The position numbers and the translations under genes were made by a program. Positions 28,674 through 39,644 of a stretch of DNA of 58,555 bases are shown here, one piece after another. The notes beneath the pieces were generated by a model. It did not search any database, was not told where the DNA came from, and was given only the letters and a program-made list of their open reading frames with translations. The stretch is from an uncultured Alphaproteobacteria bacterium (lineage in GTDB: Bacteria > Pseudomonadota > Alphaproteobacteria > Caulobacterales > Hyphomonadaceae). The stretch is from contig CAIMMO010000222.1 of NCBI GenBank assembly GCA_903842595.1, forward strand, positions 1 to 58,555, read 5' to 3'. Position 1 is the first letter of the stretch, and each line of letters begins with the position of its first letter.

Positions 28674-29744
28674 ATGCCCCACTTCTCAGCCAAAAGTTCA
28701 GCTGCCTCCGCTCGCGCGGCGCTCTGGTCGTGGCATGCTGGTGATGGCGTCCTCGTCATCCGCGCCGAGCCGGGAAGCTCGCTCGCCCGACTTGATGGCC
28801 GCTGGACCCTGCAAGCGCTGCTCGAACAGTTCGACGGCCTCGCGCGCCTGCGGATCGCGAGCCCTCTGAAATCCGGCCGCCCGGGTGATCCCGTCGACAT
28901 CCGCGTCACGCTGCTCGATGGCGCGCCTGCGCATTTCTTCGGCGCCTTCCATGACCTCGGAGTCGCGCGCGGCCTTATCGTCTCTGCCGCCGCCAGCGAG
29001 CGCCTCGTCCATGGCGAGAGCAACGTCGAACCCGTCTTCCAACCCATCCGTCGCCTCGACACGCTGGAGGTCGCCGGTTTCGAAGCACTCGCTCGCTTCC
29101 GCGCGCCTGATGGCAAGCTCGTTGGCGCCGATACGCTGGTCGGCCTCGGCGCTGACACGGACTGGACCGCCATAGCCCCCGTCATGTTGGCGCAATCTGC
29201 CGCCGCGCTGGCAGCACTACGCGCCGAGGGTCACAACGTCTTCATGCAGGTGAACCTCTCTGCCGCCGAGATCGCGCGGCCCGAACTAGTGGAGGAAGTT
29301 GCCGCCATCATACGCGAAGCAGACCTGCCGCATGGCGTCCTAAGGGTTGAACTCACCGAGCAGGCGGCCCTGCGCGATTTCGAAGGCGCCCTCGGCGCGC
29401 TGGCGGCCTTCCGTGCGGCGGGCGCAGGCATCGTGCTCGACGACTTTGGTGCGGGGCATTCGTCGTTCGCCTGGCTTGCCGAAATTCCGGCCGACGGGGT
29501 CAAGCTCGATCCCAAGCTCTGCCGCATGATCAACCAGCCACGCGCCTGTCGCATTGTCACGGCGCTCACTGGCCTCATTCGCGGCCTCGGCATGACGGTC
29601 ACCGCCGAAGGCATCGAGGACAAGGTTGTCGCTGACGAACTGCATGCGATCGGCTGTGACTTCGTCCAGGGCTACGCCTACGACCTGCCGCTGCGCCTGC
29701 AGGACATCATGGTGGCGTTTGATCCGTTCGCAGACCGACCATGA
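28674..29744 (+). CDS. EAL-domain protein, probable c-di-GMP phosphodiesterase
   Basis: A 356-aa protein. Residues 1-115 form an N-terminal domain I cannot assign. Residues about 120-350 are an EAL domain with GFEALARF, VNLSAAE, VELTEQ, LDDFGAGHSS, VKLDP, TAEGIED and FVQGYAYD. All the usual metal and catalytic residues (Glu of EAL, Asn, Glu, Asp pair, Lys, Glu, Gln) are readable, so it should be able to hydrolyse c-di-GMP. No membrane helix or GGDEF domain is present. It overlaps the MOSC gene by 4 bp. Confidence 0.88.
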   Translation: MPHFSAKSSAASARAALWSWHAGDGVLVIRAEPGSSLARLDGRWTLQALLEQFDGLARLRIASPLKSGRPGDPVDIRVTLLDGAPAHFFGAFHDLGVARGLIVSAAASERLVHGESNVEPVFQPIRRLDTLEVAGFEALARFRAPDGKLVGADTLVGLGADTDWTAIAPVMLAQSAAALAALRAEGHNVFMQVNLSAAEIARPELVEEVAAIIREADLPHGVLRVELTEQAALRDFEGALGALAAFRAAGAGIVLDDFGAGHSSFAWLAEIPADGVKLDPKLCRMINQPRACRIVTALTGLIRGLGMTVTAEGIEDKVVADELHAIGCDFVQGYAYDLPLRLQDIMVAFDPFADRP

Positions 29745-30283
29745 CCGCAACCATCCTCTCGGTCAGCCGCGCCGGCGGCCACCACTTCATCAAGCAAGCC
29801 AAACCAGAAATTTGCCTGATCGAAGGTCTCGGCGTCGAAGGTGACGCGCATGCTGGCGCTACCGTCCAGCACCTCTCTCGCATCGCGAAGAACCCGGACC
29901 AGCCTAATCTCCGTCAGGTCCACCTCATTCACGCCGAACTGCATGACGAGCTCAACGCTGCTGGGTTCGACATCCATCCCGGCGACATGGGTGAGAACAT
30001 TCTCACGCGTGGGCTGGATCTCCTGGCGCTCCCGCAACGCACGCTGCTCCAGATCGGCGCCGTTGCGATCGTAGAGGTCACCGGCCTGCGCAATCCCTGT
30101 TCGCAACTCGAAAGGTTTCGCCCCGGTCTGCTCAAGGCATGCCTCTGTCGGACGCCCGACGGCCAGCTGTTGCGGAAGGCAGGCATAATGGCAATCGTCC
30201 GCCGCGGCGGTCTGGTTCGCCCGGGCGACGCAATTCAATCCGAGCACCCGCAAGGCCCGCATCTGTCGCTCCAACCGGTCTAA
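29741..30283 (+). CDS. MOSC-domain protein
   Basis: A 180-aa single MOSC domain, the fold found at the C-terminus of molybdenum-cofactor sulfurases and in YiiM-type enzymes. GVEGDAHAG (near residue 31), RQVHLIHAELHDELN, PGDMGENILTRGLDLL and ITGLRNPCSQLERF-type sequence (here VTGLRNPCSQLERF, conserved Cys near 117) are visible. The substrate is not known; members act on sulfur or molybdenum-ligand chemistry. It overlaps the EAL gene by 4 bp, but a functional link is not evident. Confidence 0.88.
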   Translation: MTATILSVSRAGGHHFIKQAKPEICLIEGLGVEGDAHAGATVQHLSRIAKNPDQPNLRQVHLIHAELHDELNAAGFDIHPGDMGENILTRGLDLLALPQRTLLQIGAVAIVEVTGLRNPCSQLERFRPGLLKACLCRTPDGQLLRKAGIMAIVRRGGLVRPGDAIQSEHPQGPHLSLQPV

Positions 30284-30469
30284 CCGGGCAAGGTGAGTGT
30301 GCGCGCCCCGACATTTAAAGCGTAAATGATCCATGTCCTGCCGCATGATCCGTCAACCGCGTCCCGAAGTGCGAAGGGGATGACGGATTGTTGTCCGCCT
30401 CACGCCTTGCGCTTGGCAGACATTCTTAAACAGCTTGCCCCGTGTTCTGGACACGTCGGAGGATTTCCC

Positions 30470-31396
30470 TTGTCGCGCCACACCCATGTACTTTTTCCAG
30501 CCGTCGTCCTCCTCCTGGGTGCGTTTGCGCCGGGTGCTCTCGCTCAGGCCCCCACCATCCCCCGAACGGCGGAAGGTCGCCCGGACTTCCAGGGCGTCTG
30601 GTCGAGCCAGTGGCTTTCGCCCGTGGAGCGGCCTACCGGTGTCACAAAGCTGGTGCTCGACGAGACTGAAGCAGCTCTGTTGACCAGGGACATCCTCGTG
30701 CGAGCCGAAAAGAACAATCCGCTTGACCCCGAACTGGCGGAACCCGACGCCACATCGCTTGCCATTGTTCGTGGCGAATTCAGGTCATCGCTCATCATCG
30801 ATCCACCCGACGGCAAACTGCCCTACACCGCTGTGGGGCGTTCGGCTGCACGGGCATACATCGGTGGGCTCGATGGACCCGAGCAGCGCATGACAACCGA
30901 ACGCTGCATCGGCGGCGTCGGCTGGGCGCCGCTGCAGATCCGCAGCGCATCGATGCTGCACCGGATCGTGCAGACCCCTGGCTTTGTCGTCGTGCAGACG
31001 GAGGCTTACGACGATACGCGCATCATCCCGGTTGGTATGGAGCCCAGGCCTGCTGCGCTGAAGCTTCATGGCGGCGATTCGATCTCACGCTGGGAAGGTG
31101 ATGTGCTTGTCGTCGAGACGCGCAATCCCAACCCGGCAACATCGACGCATGGTATCGTCACGGTGAAAAGCCCCGACGCCGTCATCGTAGAACGGTTTGA
31201 GCTGACAGCGCCTGATGAGCTTGGCTACCGCTACACAGTTACCGATCCCGCCTACTATTCGGCGCCGTGGACAGCCGAGTATTCGTTCGTGCGCTCGCGC
31301 GACCAGATGTTCGAATTCGCCTGCCATGAGGGAAATCACTCGATGCGGGGCATGCTCGCCGGAGCCCGGCAGGAACAGCTTCTGGCAGTAAAATAG
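30470..31396 (+). CDS. Secreted protein of unknown function, TTG start
   Basis: A 308-aa protein whose best start is TTG 30470, seven bases after a perfect GGAGG (30458-30462). This start gives a clean signal peptide ending in ALAQ at about residue 24, while upstream in-frame codons do not. The mature N-terminus, PRTAEGRPDFQGVWSSQW, belongs to a recurrent family of exported proteins with a 'TPDGxPDFxGVW' opening whose role is unknown. WEGDVLVVETRN and the C-terminal FACHEGNHSMRGML are other family-like segments. It is a single gene between MOSC and gatB. Confidence 0.8.
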   Translation: MSRHTHVLFPAVVLLLGAFAPGALAQAPTIPRTAEGRPDFQGVWSSQWLSPVERPTGVTKLVLDETEAALLTRDILVRAEKNNPLDPELAEPDATSLAIVRGEFRSSLIIDPPDGKLPYTAVGRSAARAYIGGLDGPEQRMTTERCIGGVGWAPLQIRSASMLHRIVQTPGFVVVQTEAYDDTRIIPVGMEPRPAALKLHGGDSISRWEGDVLVVETRNPNPATSTHGIVTVKSPDAVIVERFELTAPDELGYRYTVTDPAYYSAPWTAEYSFVRSRDQMFEFACHEGNHSMRGMLAGARQEQLLAVK

Positions 31397-31470
31397 GGTC
31401 AGCGCGCCGGGCAGGTGACGCCCCCGCCAAACCCCGCTAGAAGGCCGGCTCCACCCCCTTCGAGGAAGCC

Positions 31471-32984
<1,514 letters not shown>

Positions 32985-32988
<4 letters not shown>

Positions 32989-33491
32989 GTCGGAGGTACA
33001 GGCGGGGTTGCCGGAGCCAGCTGGTCATCGATCGCCGATTTCTTCGGCTCCGGCCAGTCGCGATCGACGCCCACGCAGTCGCGGGTGAATATGCCATCCA
33101 CCTCATCGACCATGCCCTTGTCGGCGGTCGAGGCGATCTCCCAGTCCATCTGGCAGGCGCGCGTCGCAAAGCTGCGGCTACAGACTGCCATGGGCTCTGG
33201 GTAATCCTCATGCGCCTCGCCATAGGTGCATTCGAACCCGGCGCCCGTGATCGCGCCGATGGCGTCCGGCCGGCTCATCTTGCTGAGCAGGGCTTTCACC
33301 CCGGCATCCCAGCTGGCGTTCAGATTGGCGCCGTCGCCATACGGCCAGTCATGGGCCGCTTCCAGTGATTTCAGGTTCACCGGGGCGGCAAGCTCGGCGG
33401 CTGCCGGTACAGGCAGGGCCTCGGGCCCCGGGCCTGAGGCCGGAGAGCAGGCGGCTGATGCCAGGACAAAGACAGACAAGACGCGGATCAT
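32985..33491 (-). CDS. Small lipoprotein of unknown function
   Basis: A 168-aa protein with a short signal sequence ending in a lipobox-like ASAAC (Cys at about residue 15), then a Pro/Ala-rich stretch and a small domain with four cysteines ([28 protein letters not shown]). The even Cys number suggests two disulfides in the periplasm. I do not recognise the family. It overlaps gatB tail to tail by 4 bp and is divergent from queA with 91 bp between starts. Confidence 0.75.
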
Positions 33492-33582
33492 GATGCGGGC
33501 CTCCCGGATGCACCCTACCACAAATCCCGGCTTATCCGCGGCGGGCTGGCGCCGGACCGCGTTCCCCGCTATGCGCCCGGCC

Positions 33583-34638
33583 ATGAAGCTGTCGGACTTC
33601 GATTTCCACCTGCCCGAGGAGCTGATCGCCCTCCGCCCGGCCAATCCCCGCGATTCCGCGCGGCTGCTGGTCGTACGTGGACGCGACGGGAAACTCGAGG
33701 ATCGCAGTGTCCGCGATCTCCCGGACCTGCTGAAATCTGGCGACATCCTCGTCGCCAACGACACAAAGGTCATCCGCGCCGCCTTGCTCGGCCATCGCCC
33801 GTCACGCGGCGAGGGCGCTGATATAGTGGTCGAGGTGAATCTCAACTCACGCCTGTCTCCCGACAGCTGGTCCGCCTTCGCTCGTCCTGGAAAACGCTTG
33901 AAGGAAGGCGACACGATCGTCTTTGCCAATGGCCTCGCGGCCCGCGTCGCGACCAAGTCGGAAGCCGAAGTACATCTCGCGTTCAATCGCTCCAGCACAG
34001 ATCTCGACGCGGCCATCGAAGCCGCGGGCAATATGCCGATCCCGCCCTACATCGCTTCAAAGCGCGCAGCAGATGCGAGCGATACGAGCGACTACCAGAC
34101 ACTCTTCGCCGACAGGTCAGGCTCGGTAGCGGCGCCGACTGCCGGCTTGCACTTCACGCCTAATCTTCTTGCCCGCCTCCAGGCAGAAGGGGTCCAACTG
34201 ACCAACGTCACACTCCACGTCAACGCGGGTACATTCCTGCCCGTGAAAGTCGACGACATCAGCGAACACCGCATGCACGCTGAACACGCCGAACTTTCAC
34301 CGGAAGCGAGCAGCTCCATTGTCTCCGCGCGCGCGGCGGGCGGACGTTGCATTCCCATCGGCACGACTGCCTTGCGTACGCTCGAAAGCGCAGCTGTATC
34401 CGGCGAGCTGAAGCCCATGAACGCCGCCACCTCCATCTTCATCACGCCCGGTTATCGCTTCCGCGTCGCCAATGGCTTGATAACCAACTTCCACCTTCCG
34501 AAATCCACGCTCTTCATGCTCGTTAGCGCAATGATGGGGCTCGACGTCATGAAGCGTGCCTATGCCCACGCGGTGGACGAGCGATATCGCTTCTTCTCCT
34601 ATGGCGATGCGTGCCTGTTGCTCCCCGGTGAAGACTGA
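33583..34638 (+). CDS. queA: S-adenosylmethionine:tRNA ribosyltransferase-isomerase
   Basis: Builds the epoxyqueuosine ring on preQ1-modified tRNA. The 351-aa protein opens [29 protein letters not shown] and includes [12 protein letters not shown], the PTAGLHFTP block near 185, [13 protein letters not shown] and [17 protein letters not shown] 33583 matches the usual N-terminus; the frame is open further left into the divergent lipoprotein gene. tgt follows with a 1-bp overlap, so the queA-tgt pair is translationally coupled. Confidence 0.97.
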   Translation: MKLSDFDFHLPEELIALRPANPRDSARLLVVRGRDGKLEDRSVRDLPDLLKSGDILVANDTKVIRAALLGHRPSRGEGADIVVEVNLNSRLSPDSWSAFARPGKRLKEGDTIVFANGLAARVATKSEAEVHLAFNRSSTDLDAAIEAAGNMPIPPYIASKRAADASDTSDYQTLFADRSGSVAAPTAGLHFTPNLLARLQAEGVQLTNVTLHVNAGTFLPVKVDDISEHRMHAEHAELSPEASSSIVSARAAGGRCIPIGTTALRTLESAAVSGELKPMNAATSIFITPGYRFRVANGLITNFHLPKSTLFMLVSAMMGLDVMKRAYAHAVDERYRFFSYGDACLLLPGED

Positions 34639-35765
34639 TGGCCGAGTTTCCGTTTCACGTCGCCGCATCTGACGGCGACGCTCGCACCGGTCGCCTCGTC
34701 ACCCCGCGTGGCGATATCCCCACGCCCGCCTTCATGCCCGTCGGCACCGCCGGCACGGTCAAGGCGATGTTCCTCGATGATGTCCGCTCCACCGGCACGG
34801 ACATCATCCTTGGCAACACCTACCACCTGATGCTGCGCCCCAGCGCCGAACGCGTGGCGAGGCTTGGTGGCCTTCACCGCTTCATGGGCTGGAGTCATCC
34901 GATCCTCACGGACAGCGGGGGCTTCCAGGTCTTCTCGCTGTCCGACCTGCGCAAGATGAAGGAGGAGGGCGTCGAATTCCGCTCGCACATCGACGGGTCG
35001 TCGCACTTCCTCTCGCCCGAACGCTCGATCGAGATCCAGTCGGACCTGCTTGGTTCCGACATCGCCATGCAGCTCGATGAATGCGTTGCCAATCCCTGTG
35101 AGCGCGCACCGGCAAGAGCCGCCATGCTTCTCTCTGCCCGCTGGGGCGAACGCTCGAAAGTGTATTTCGGCCAGCGGGACCGACAGGCTCTCTTCGGTAT
35201 CGTGCAGGGCTCTACCTACGCCGATCTGCGCACCGAGAGTGCTCACCGCGTCGTGGAAACCGGTTTCGACGGCTACGCCATCGGCGGCCTCGCAGTTGGG
35301 GAAGGGCACGAAGCCATGTGCGACACGATCAGCCTCACTGCGCCGCTGCTGCCCCAGCATCGCCCGCGCTATCTGATGGGAGTCGGCAAGCCGATCGACA
35401 TTCTCGAAGCCGTCGCGCGCGGTATAGATATGTTCGACTGCGTTCTACCCACACGCTCAGGCCGTCACGGACAGGCATGGACCTGGGATGGTCCGATCAA
35501 TCTGAAGAACGCCAAGTGGGCCGAGGACGACACGCCGATCGATGTAACTTCGGCCTGTCCCGCCAGCCGGGGCTATTCGAAGGCCTACCTGAACCACCTC
35601 TTCAAGGCCGGCGAGTATCTCGGCCCTATGCTGCTGTCCTGGCACAACATCGCGTTTTTCCAAGCGATGATGGCGGCGATGCGCAGTGCAATCGCCGAAG
35701 GCCGTTTCGCCGCGTTCCGCGCAGACATGCGCGGCCGCTGGAGCGCGAAAGATCAGCCCGGTTGA
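34638..35765 (+). CDS. tgt: tRNA-guanine transglycosylase (zinc-site Cys partly missing)
   Basis: Exchanges G34 for preQ1 in GUN-anticodon tRNAs. The 375-aa TIM-barrel protein has [18 protein letters not shown] (catalytic Asp near 93), [12 protein letters not shown] and [13 protein letters not shown] (second catalytic Asp near 263). The usual CxCxxC zinc block reads SACPAS, so only one of the three cysteines remains, although the following His (SWHN) is kept. I recall similar loss in rhizobial enzymes, so this may be a lineage trait rather than inactivation. It is coupled to queA and overlaps the convergent lipoprotein gene by 13 bp. Confidence 0.95.
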   Translation: MAEFPFHVAASDGDARTGRLVTPRGDIPTPAFMPVGTAGTVKAMFLDDVRSTGTDIILGNTYHLMLRPSAERVARLGGLHRFMGWSHPILTDSGGFQVFSLSDLRKMKEEGVEFRSHIDGSSHFLSPERSIEIQSDLLGSDIAMQLDECVANPCERAPARAAMLLSARWGERSKVYFGQRDRQALFGIVQGSTYADLRTESAHRVVETGFDGYAIGGLAVGEGHEAMCDTISLTAPLLPQHRPRYLMGVGKPIDILEAVARGIDMFDCVLPTRSGRHGQAWTWDGPINLKNAKWAEDDTPIDVTSACPASRGYSKAYLNHLFKAGEYLGPMLLSWHNIAFFQAMMAAMRSAIAEGRFAAFRADMRGRWSAKDQPG

Positions 35766-36319
35766 GGCTTGCTGCGATACTCGATCTGGGTCGGCGCCGC
35801 GATCCCGGCATTGGGCTCTGGGGCCGCAGGCGGCGCACATCCCAGCTGAGCGCCCACACCCTTGAGATACGCCCGCCGCGTCACGCCGCGTTCATAGGCC
35901 GCCCGCAGCCGCCGCTCATGCGCCGATGCGCCCGTCGCCTCGCGGACCAGCGACCGGAACGGGATGAAGTCCGACATGGTGGAAGAAACGGCCCCTAGAG
36001 TCATGTCGGCCGCGCCTTCGCCAGCCACCTCGCCAAGCGACCTTTCGGGCAGCGGCGGCGCGTCCGTGTCCCGGCCGAGGATCGCCGTCAGGTCTGCTAC
36101 CATCTTGGCGATGGACGTGCAGCTGACATCCGGAATCGGTTCATAGGCCGACCTGATCGCCGCAAGCAGAGGGGGCACCTCGTCCCGCCTCATATTGAGA
36201 TCGTTGAGGGGCGACATGGCGGCGTCACTGAACCCGGCCGACGTCCTGCTGGTGGCGGTCTCGCAACCGGCCAGGGCAAGTGCCAGCATCGATATTGCGA
36301 GCTTATCCCGTGTTTTCAT
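35753..36319 (-). CDS. Lipoprotein of unknown function
   Basis: A 188-aa protein whose signal peptide ends in the lipobox LAGC (Cys at about residue 18). The mature part is helical with one distal segment, [17 protein letters not shown], near the C-terminus. I cannot assign a family. ATG 36319 gives a typical lipoprotein leader; an ATG at 36337 would add six residues. It reads toward tgt and overlaps its end by 13 bp. The tRNA-Lys gene begins 148 bp upstream on the other strand. Confidence 0.75.
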   Translation of the reverse strand: MKTRDKLAISMLALALAGCETATSRTSAGFSDAAMSPLNDLNMRRDEVPPLLAAIRSAYEPIPDVSCTSIAKMVADLTAILGRDTDAPPLPERSLGEVAGEGAADMTLGAVSSTMSDFIPFRSLVREATGASAHERRLRAAYERGVTRRAYLKGVGAQLGCAPPAAPEPNAGIAAPTQIEYRSKPQPG

Positions 36320-36423
36320 GGCTTTTGCCCCCGCCAACAGCCCAATCCCACCTCATGTTTGGAGCGCGTTTCGATGTTCGGCAAGCCAAAGCGTCACAGC
36401 ATGATTTCAGCCGGATTCCGGCG

Positions 36424-36452
36424 TTGACCGGAGCGGAATCGAACACTAGGTT
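36424..36452 (+). promoter_or_regulatory. Probable promoter of the tRNA-Lys gene
   Basis: TTGACC (36424-36429) and TAGGTT (36447-36452) are spaced by exactly 17 bases and end 15 bases before the mature tRNA 5' end. The promoter lies outside the integrated element, so tRNA expression would survive integration. Readthrough could also enter the left end of the element. Confidence 0.55.
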
Positions 36453-36467
36453 CCGCCCCTCTTGAGA

Positions 36468-36615
<148 letters not shown>

Positions 36616-36679
36616 TGATCCTCCTCCTGCGTCATGATCATCCGCAGCGAAAGCATCGGGGCCAAGGGGGGCCGCGCGC

Positions 36680-37450
36680 ATGGGGCATGTCCGGCTCGGC
36701 AACCTGCCGCACTCAAAGCGATGGGAAGAGGTCGTCGCCCAACTCGGCGCCGGGTTCGATGCCGCCGCTATTGCCGCCGCCGCCGGCCACGCCGCCGAAA
36801 CCCAGCTTGTGCGTGGCAGCGCCGACCCCGCCTTCCAGCGCGCCTTCTGGTTGCTGACACAGATCCCGCTCGCCGCCCGCGGACCTGACTTTGCCGCCGA
36901 CCTCGCCCGCCTCGGCATCACCGTTCCCGCACAGCCAGGCCTGCTCGACGTGGTAGCCGGCCTCACCACCGCGCTCGACAACAGCGTCAGGGTCTCAGGC
37001 AGACGATCCGATTTCGGCGAAATGGCGCAGCTCGCCGCCGCAGAAACGCTCGCCGACCTCGCTGGCCGCGAGCTGCCCTCCCTGTTCGGCGCCAGTCCCG
37101 CCGATGCAAAGCGCGCCATCGGGCGATATGCCTCGGGCCAGGAGTTCAGCCGCCTCGCCCGTTCGTTCTTCGCACGTCTGCTCCAGCGCAGCCTCGACTA
37201 TTATCTCAGCCGCGAACTGAACCGACATGTCGGCGTCCGGTTTGCCAACGACCGAGCCCGCGCCGCCTTTGACGAGGGCCTGCGCCGCCACTGCCATGAG
37301 ACGACTCGGATCATCGGGGAGTTTGCCGGCGGCTGGTATGGCAAGCGCGTCTACCAGGGGCCAGGGATCCGCCAGGCCGACATCGAGGACTTCGCCGGCG
37401 TCGCATTCCGAAAACTTCGCGCAGAACTGGTGAAGCGTCGCGATGCCTGA
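36680..37450 (+). CDS. Unknown helical protein coupled to QueC-like gene
   Basis: A 256-aa soluble protein without signal peptide or recognisable catalytic motif. It is strongly helical and Ala/Arg-rich. Notable blocks are HVRLGNLPHSKRW at the N-terminus, LTQIPLAARGPDF near 54, FGEMAQLAAAETL near 113, AIGRYASGQEFSRLARSFFARLL near 148 and EFAGGWYGKRVYQG near 213. It begins 64 bp inside the left repeat and overlaps the QueC-like gene by 8 bp, so the two are expressed together. Its place ahead of a QueC-like protein recalls QatB of the Qat anti-phage system, but I cannot show homology. Confidence 0.85.
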   Translation: MGHVRLGNLPHSKRWEEVVAQLGAGFDAAAIAAAAGHAAETQLVRGSADPAFQRAFWLLTQIPLAARGPDFAADLARLGITVPAQPGLLDVVAGLTTALDNSVRVSGRRSDFGEMAQLAAAETLADLAGRELPSLFGASPADAKRAIGRYASGQEFSRLARSFFARLLQRSLDYYLSRELNRHVGVRFANDRARAAFDEGLRRHCHETTRIIGEFAGGWYGKRVYQGPGIRQADIEDFAGVAFRKLRAELVKRRDA

Positions 37451-39266
37451 GCGCGTCACCACCGTGCTGTGTAGAGGCGCTGCGGGGCAACCGGGCCGCC
37501 AGAAACACACGCTGCATTTCAATCTGGCCGGCCCCCAGGCCAATCCCGTCCTGCGCCTCGAGCACATTTCGCGGCTCGCCGCTGGCAACCTGTCCGATAC
37601 GCTGATCGATCTCCTCGAGATCGCAGCCTACGTCTATGCGGCGGACGCATCGGTTAATAGGGGCGGGACGACCGACCCCGAGATGGGGAAACACTGGCGG
37701 CGGAACTTCGAATTTGTGATCCCGGTGCGCAATCCGGACCTGTGGCGCTCGGCCCCGGTCATGACCGCGCTGACCGAGACACTCGGCTTTCTGTCCGACG
37801 ACGACTACTCATTCCGGTTTGACCCTATCCTCAGCCGTGACGGCGTCGAACAGTATTTCGAATTTGGCGATGATGCGGGCCAGGCCTTCAGGCCCGATGT
37901 CGCAATCCTGTTCTCCGGCGGGCTGGACTCTCTCTCGGGCGCCGTCGACATCCTTGCCGGGTCGGACCGCTCCGTCGTCCTTGTCAGCCATCGCTCGGCC
38001 ACCAAGATCACCAGCGTCCAGAACGATCTTGTCGAACAGCTCCAGGACCGTTTCGGCGCGCATCGCGTGAAGCACGTGCCGGTGCTGGCGACCCTTAAGG
38101 ATGGCCAGACGAAGGAGACGACGCACCGCAGCCGCTCCTTCCTGTTTGCGGCGCTCGGCGCCGCAACTGCGCAGCTGTTCGGTCTCGATGACATCTTCTT
38201 CTTCGAGAATGGGGTCGTCAGTCTCAACTTGCCTCCCGCCAGCCAGGTTGTCGGCGCCCGCGCCACAAGGACGACCCACCCGCAGGTGCTCGCAGGTCTC
38301 CGCCGGCTGCTGACCGCGATCACCGGGCATCGCTTTGGCGTGGAGAACCCGTTCATCTGGAAGACCAAGACCGAAGTGACAGCGGTTCTCGCCGCTCACG
38401 GCCAGGCGGACCTCATCCCATGGACGCGCAGCTGCACTCGCGTCCATGAGATGACGCGCCTGCATACTCATTGCGGGCGCTGCTCCCAGTGCCTCGACCG
38501 CCGCTTCGGCATCCTTGCAGCGGGACTGGACCGTTACGACCCTGCCGAGAGCTACGGCACGGACCTGTTCACGGGCGAACGACCCGCCGGGCCGGACCGG
38601 GAAATGGCGCTGGCCTATGTCCGCTCGGCGACCGCGATCAGGGACATGCCGGATGCCGGATTCTTCGCCAGGTTCGGGGAGACCAGCCGCGTCATCGGCT
38701 GTTTCGAGGAAACCGCCAACGTGACCGGCGAGCGGATCTTCGACATGCACCAGCGTCATGCCCGCAGCGTGTGTGATGCATTCGATGCTGGCGTCGGCCG
38801 GTATGCATCCCAGCTGCGCGAGGGGGTTCTGGATGCGGCCTGCCTGCTGCGCCTTGTGGCGTCCGGCGATCTGATCGGAGAAGCGGATGCAGGCGAGCAG
38901 GACTTGCCGCGCGTCGAGCTGGTGATTGACCGCTCGCTCAAGACGGTCGCTGTCGGTGGATGGGGCGAGCTCAAGGGTGTGTCAGCAAGGCTGATCATCG
39001 CGCTGTCGCAGGCAATCACGCATCCTCCCGCTCAAGGCGGGCCAATTGATGCATCCTTTGTCAAATCTGGTGTTTTGGCGGAGCAGACCGGTGCCCCGTC
39101 TGGCGAGGCCCTGCGTCGACAAATCCAGAGGTGCCGGGAGGCAATCACGGAGCTGGCCCGCGACGCAGGCGCGCCCCCGCCCGAGCCGGGCGACATCGTC
39201 GAGAACCTGCCATGGCATGGGTACCGGCTGAATCCCGATCGGGTCAGCGTCACCTTCGCGGAGTGA
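37443..39266 (+). CDS. QueC-like PP-loop ATPase with extra N- and C-terminal domains
   Basis: A 607-aa protein, far longer than QueC (about 230 aa). Residues 1-150 form an extra N-terminal domain (LLEIAAYVYAADA, FEFVIPVRNPDLW, GFLSDDDYSFRF). The PP-loop FSGGLDSLSGAVD is near residue 157, LVSHRSATK near 180, and the QueC-type zinc cysteines lie in a Cys followed by HCGRCSQCLDRR (about 332-350). Residues about 500-607 resemble a winged helix ending WHGYRLNPDRVSV. It overlaps the upstream unknown gene by 8 bp. QueC-like proteins also occur in Qat and in type IV CBASS, so a defence or macromolecule-modification role is more likely than queuosine synthesis; this is inference. Confidence 0.88.
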   Translation: MPERVTTVLCRGAAGQPGRQKHTLHFNLAGPQANPVLRLEHISRLAAGNLSDTLIDLLEIAAYVYAADASVNRGGTTDPEMGKHWRRNFEFVIPVRNPDLWRSAPVMTALTETLGFLSDDDYSFRFDPILSRDGVEQYFEFGDDAGQAFRPDVAILFSGGLDSLSGAVDILAGSDRSVVLVSHRSATKITSVQNDLVEQLQDRFGAHRVKHVPVLATLKDGQTKETTHRSRSFLFAALGAATAQLFGLDDIFFFENGVVSLNLPPASQVVGARATRTTHPQVLAGLRRLLTAITGHRFGVENPFIWKTKTEVTAVLAAHGQADLIPWTRSCTRVHEMTRLHTHCGRCSQCLDRRFGILAAGLDRYDPAESYGTDLFTGERPAGPDREMALAYVRSATAIRDMPDAGFFARFGETSRVIGCFEETANVTGERIFDMHQRHARSVCDAFDAGVGRYASQLREGVLDAACLLRLVASGDLIGEADAGEQDLPRVELVIDRSLKTVAVGGWGELKGVSARLIIALSQAITHPPAQGGPIDASFVKSGVLAEQTGAPSGEALRRQIQRCREAITELARDAGAPPPEPGDIVENLPWHGYRLNPDRVSVTFAE

Positions 39267-39644
39267 TGCGGCGTGAGCGGGTGCGGGCCGCGCGGTGAAA
39301 CGTGGTTTCCTCACGCTAGAATCTGTGAGCCGCAGTCGGTCAGGCTGGCAGATCGCCCCTAACTGGGGCTCAGTGAAGCAGGCCTTACACGGACACTAGC
39401 GTCGTTGATGGTTGTGCCGATTTCGTGCCTGTTGGGTTGAGAGTACTTGGCTGACCTCCACGACATCCAGACCGTCAGCGCCCGGGAGGTCAGTGGCGGG
39501 TTTCGGGAGCGGAATCGGAAGCCTCGGGGCCAAGATTACGAACTCACGATATCGGGTGCATTCCTGCCGGATGGCCCAATGATTACGAATGCACGTTCAT
39601 CGCCCAAATGCGGTCACTGCGGTTTGACCGTTGTTGGCGAAGGT
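39267..39644. other. Non-coding stretch inside the island
   Basis: 378 bp separate the QueC-like gene from the convergent membrane-protein gene. A plus-strand open frame crosses it but continues antisense through the next gene and has no family-like segment. I see no repeat, strong hairpin or RNA gene here. Confidence 0.4.

Noticed and set aside
37443-39266. Annotation as queC of queuosine synthesis
   Set aside because: The protein is 607 aa against about 230 for QueC, has extra domains at both ends, is coupled to an unrelated gene and lies in a mobile element.
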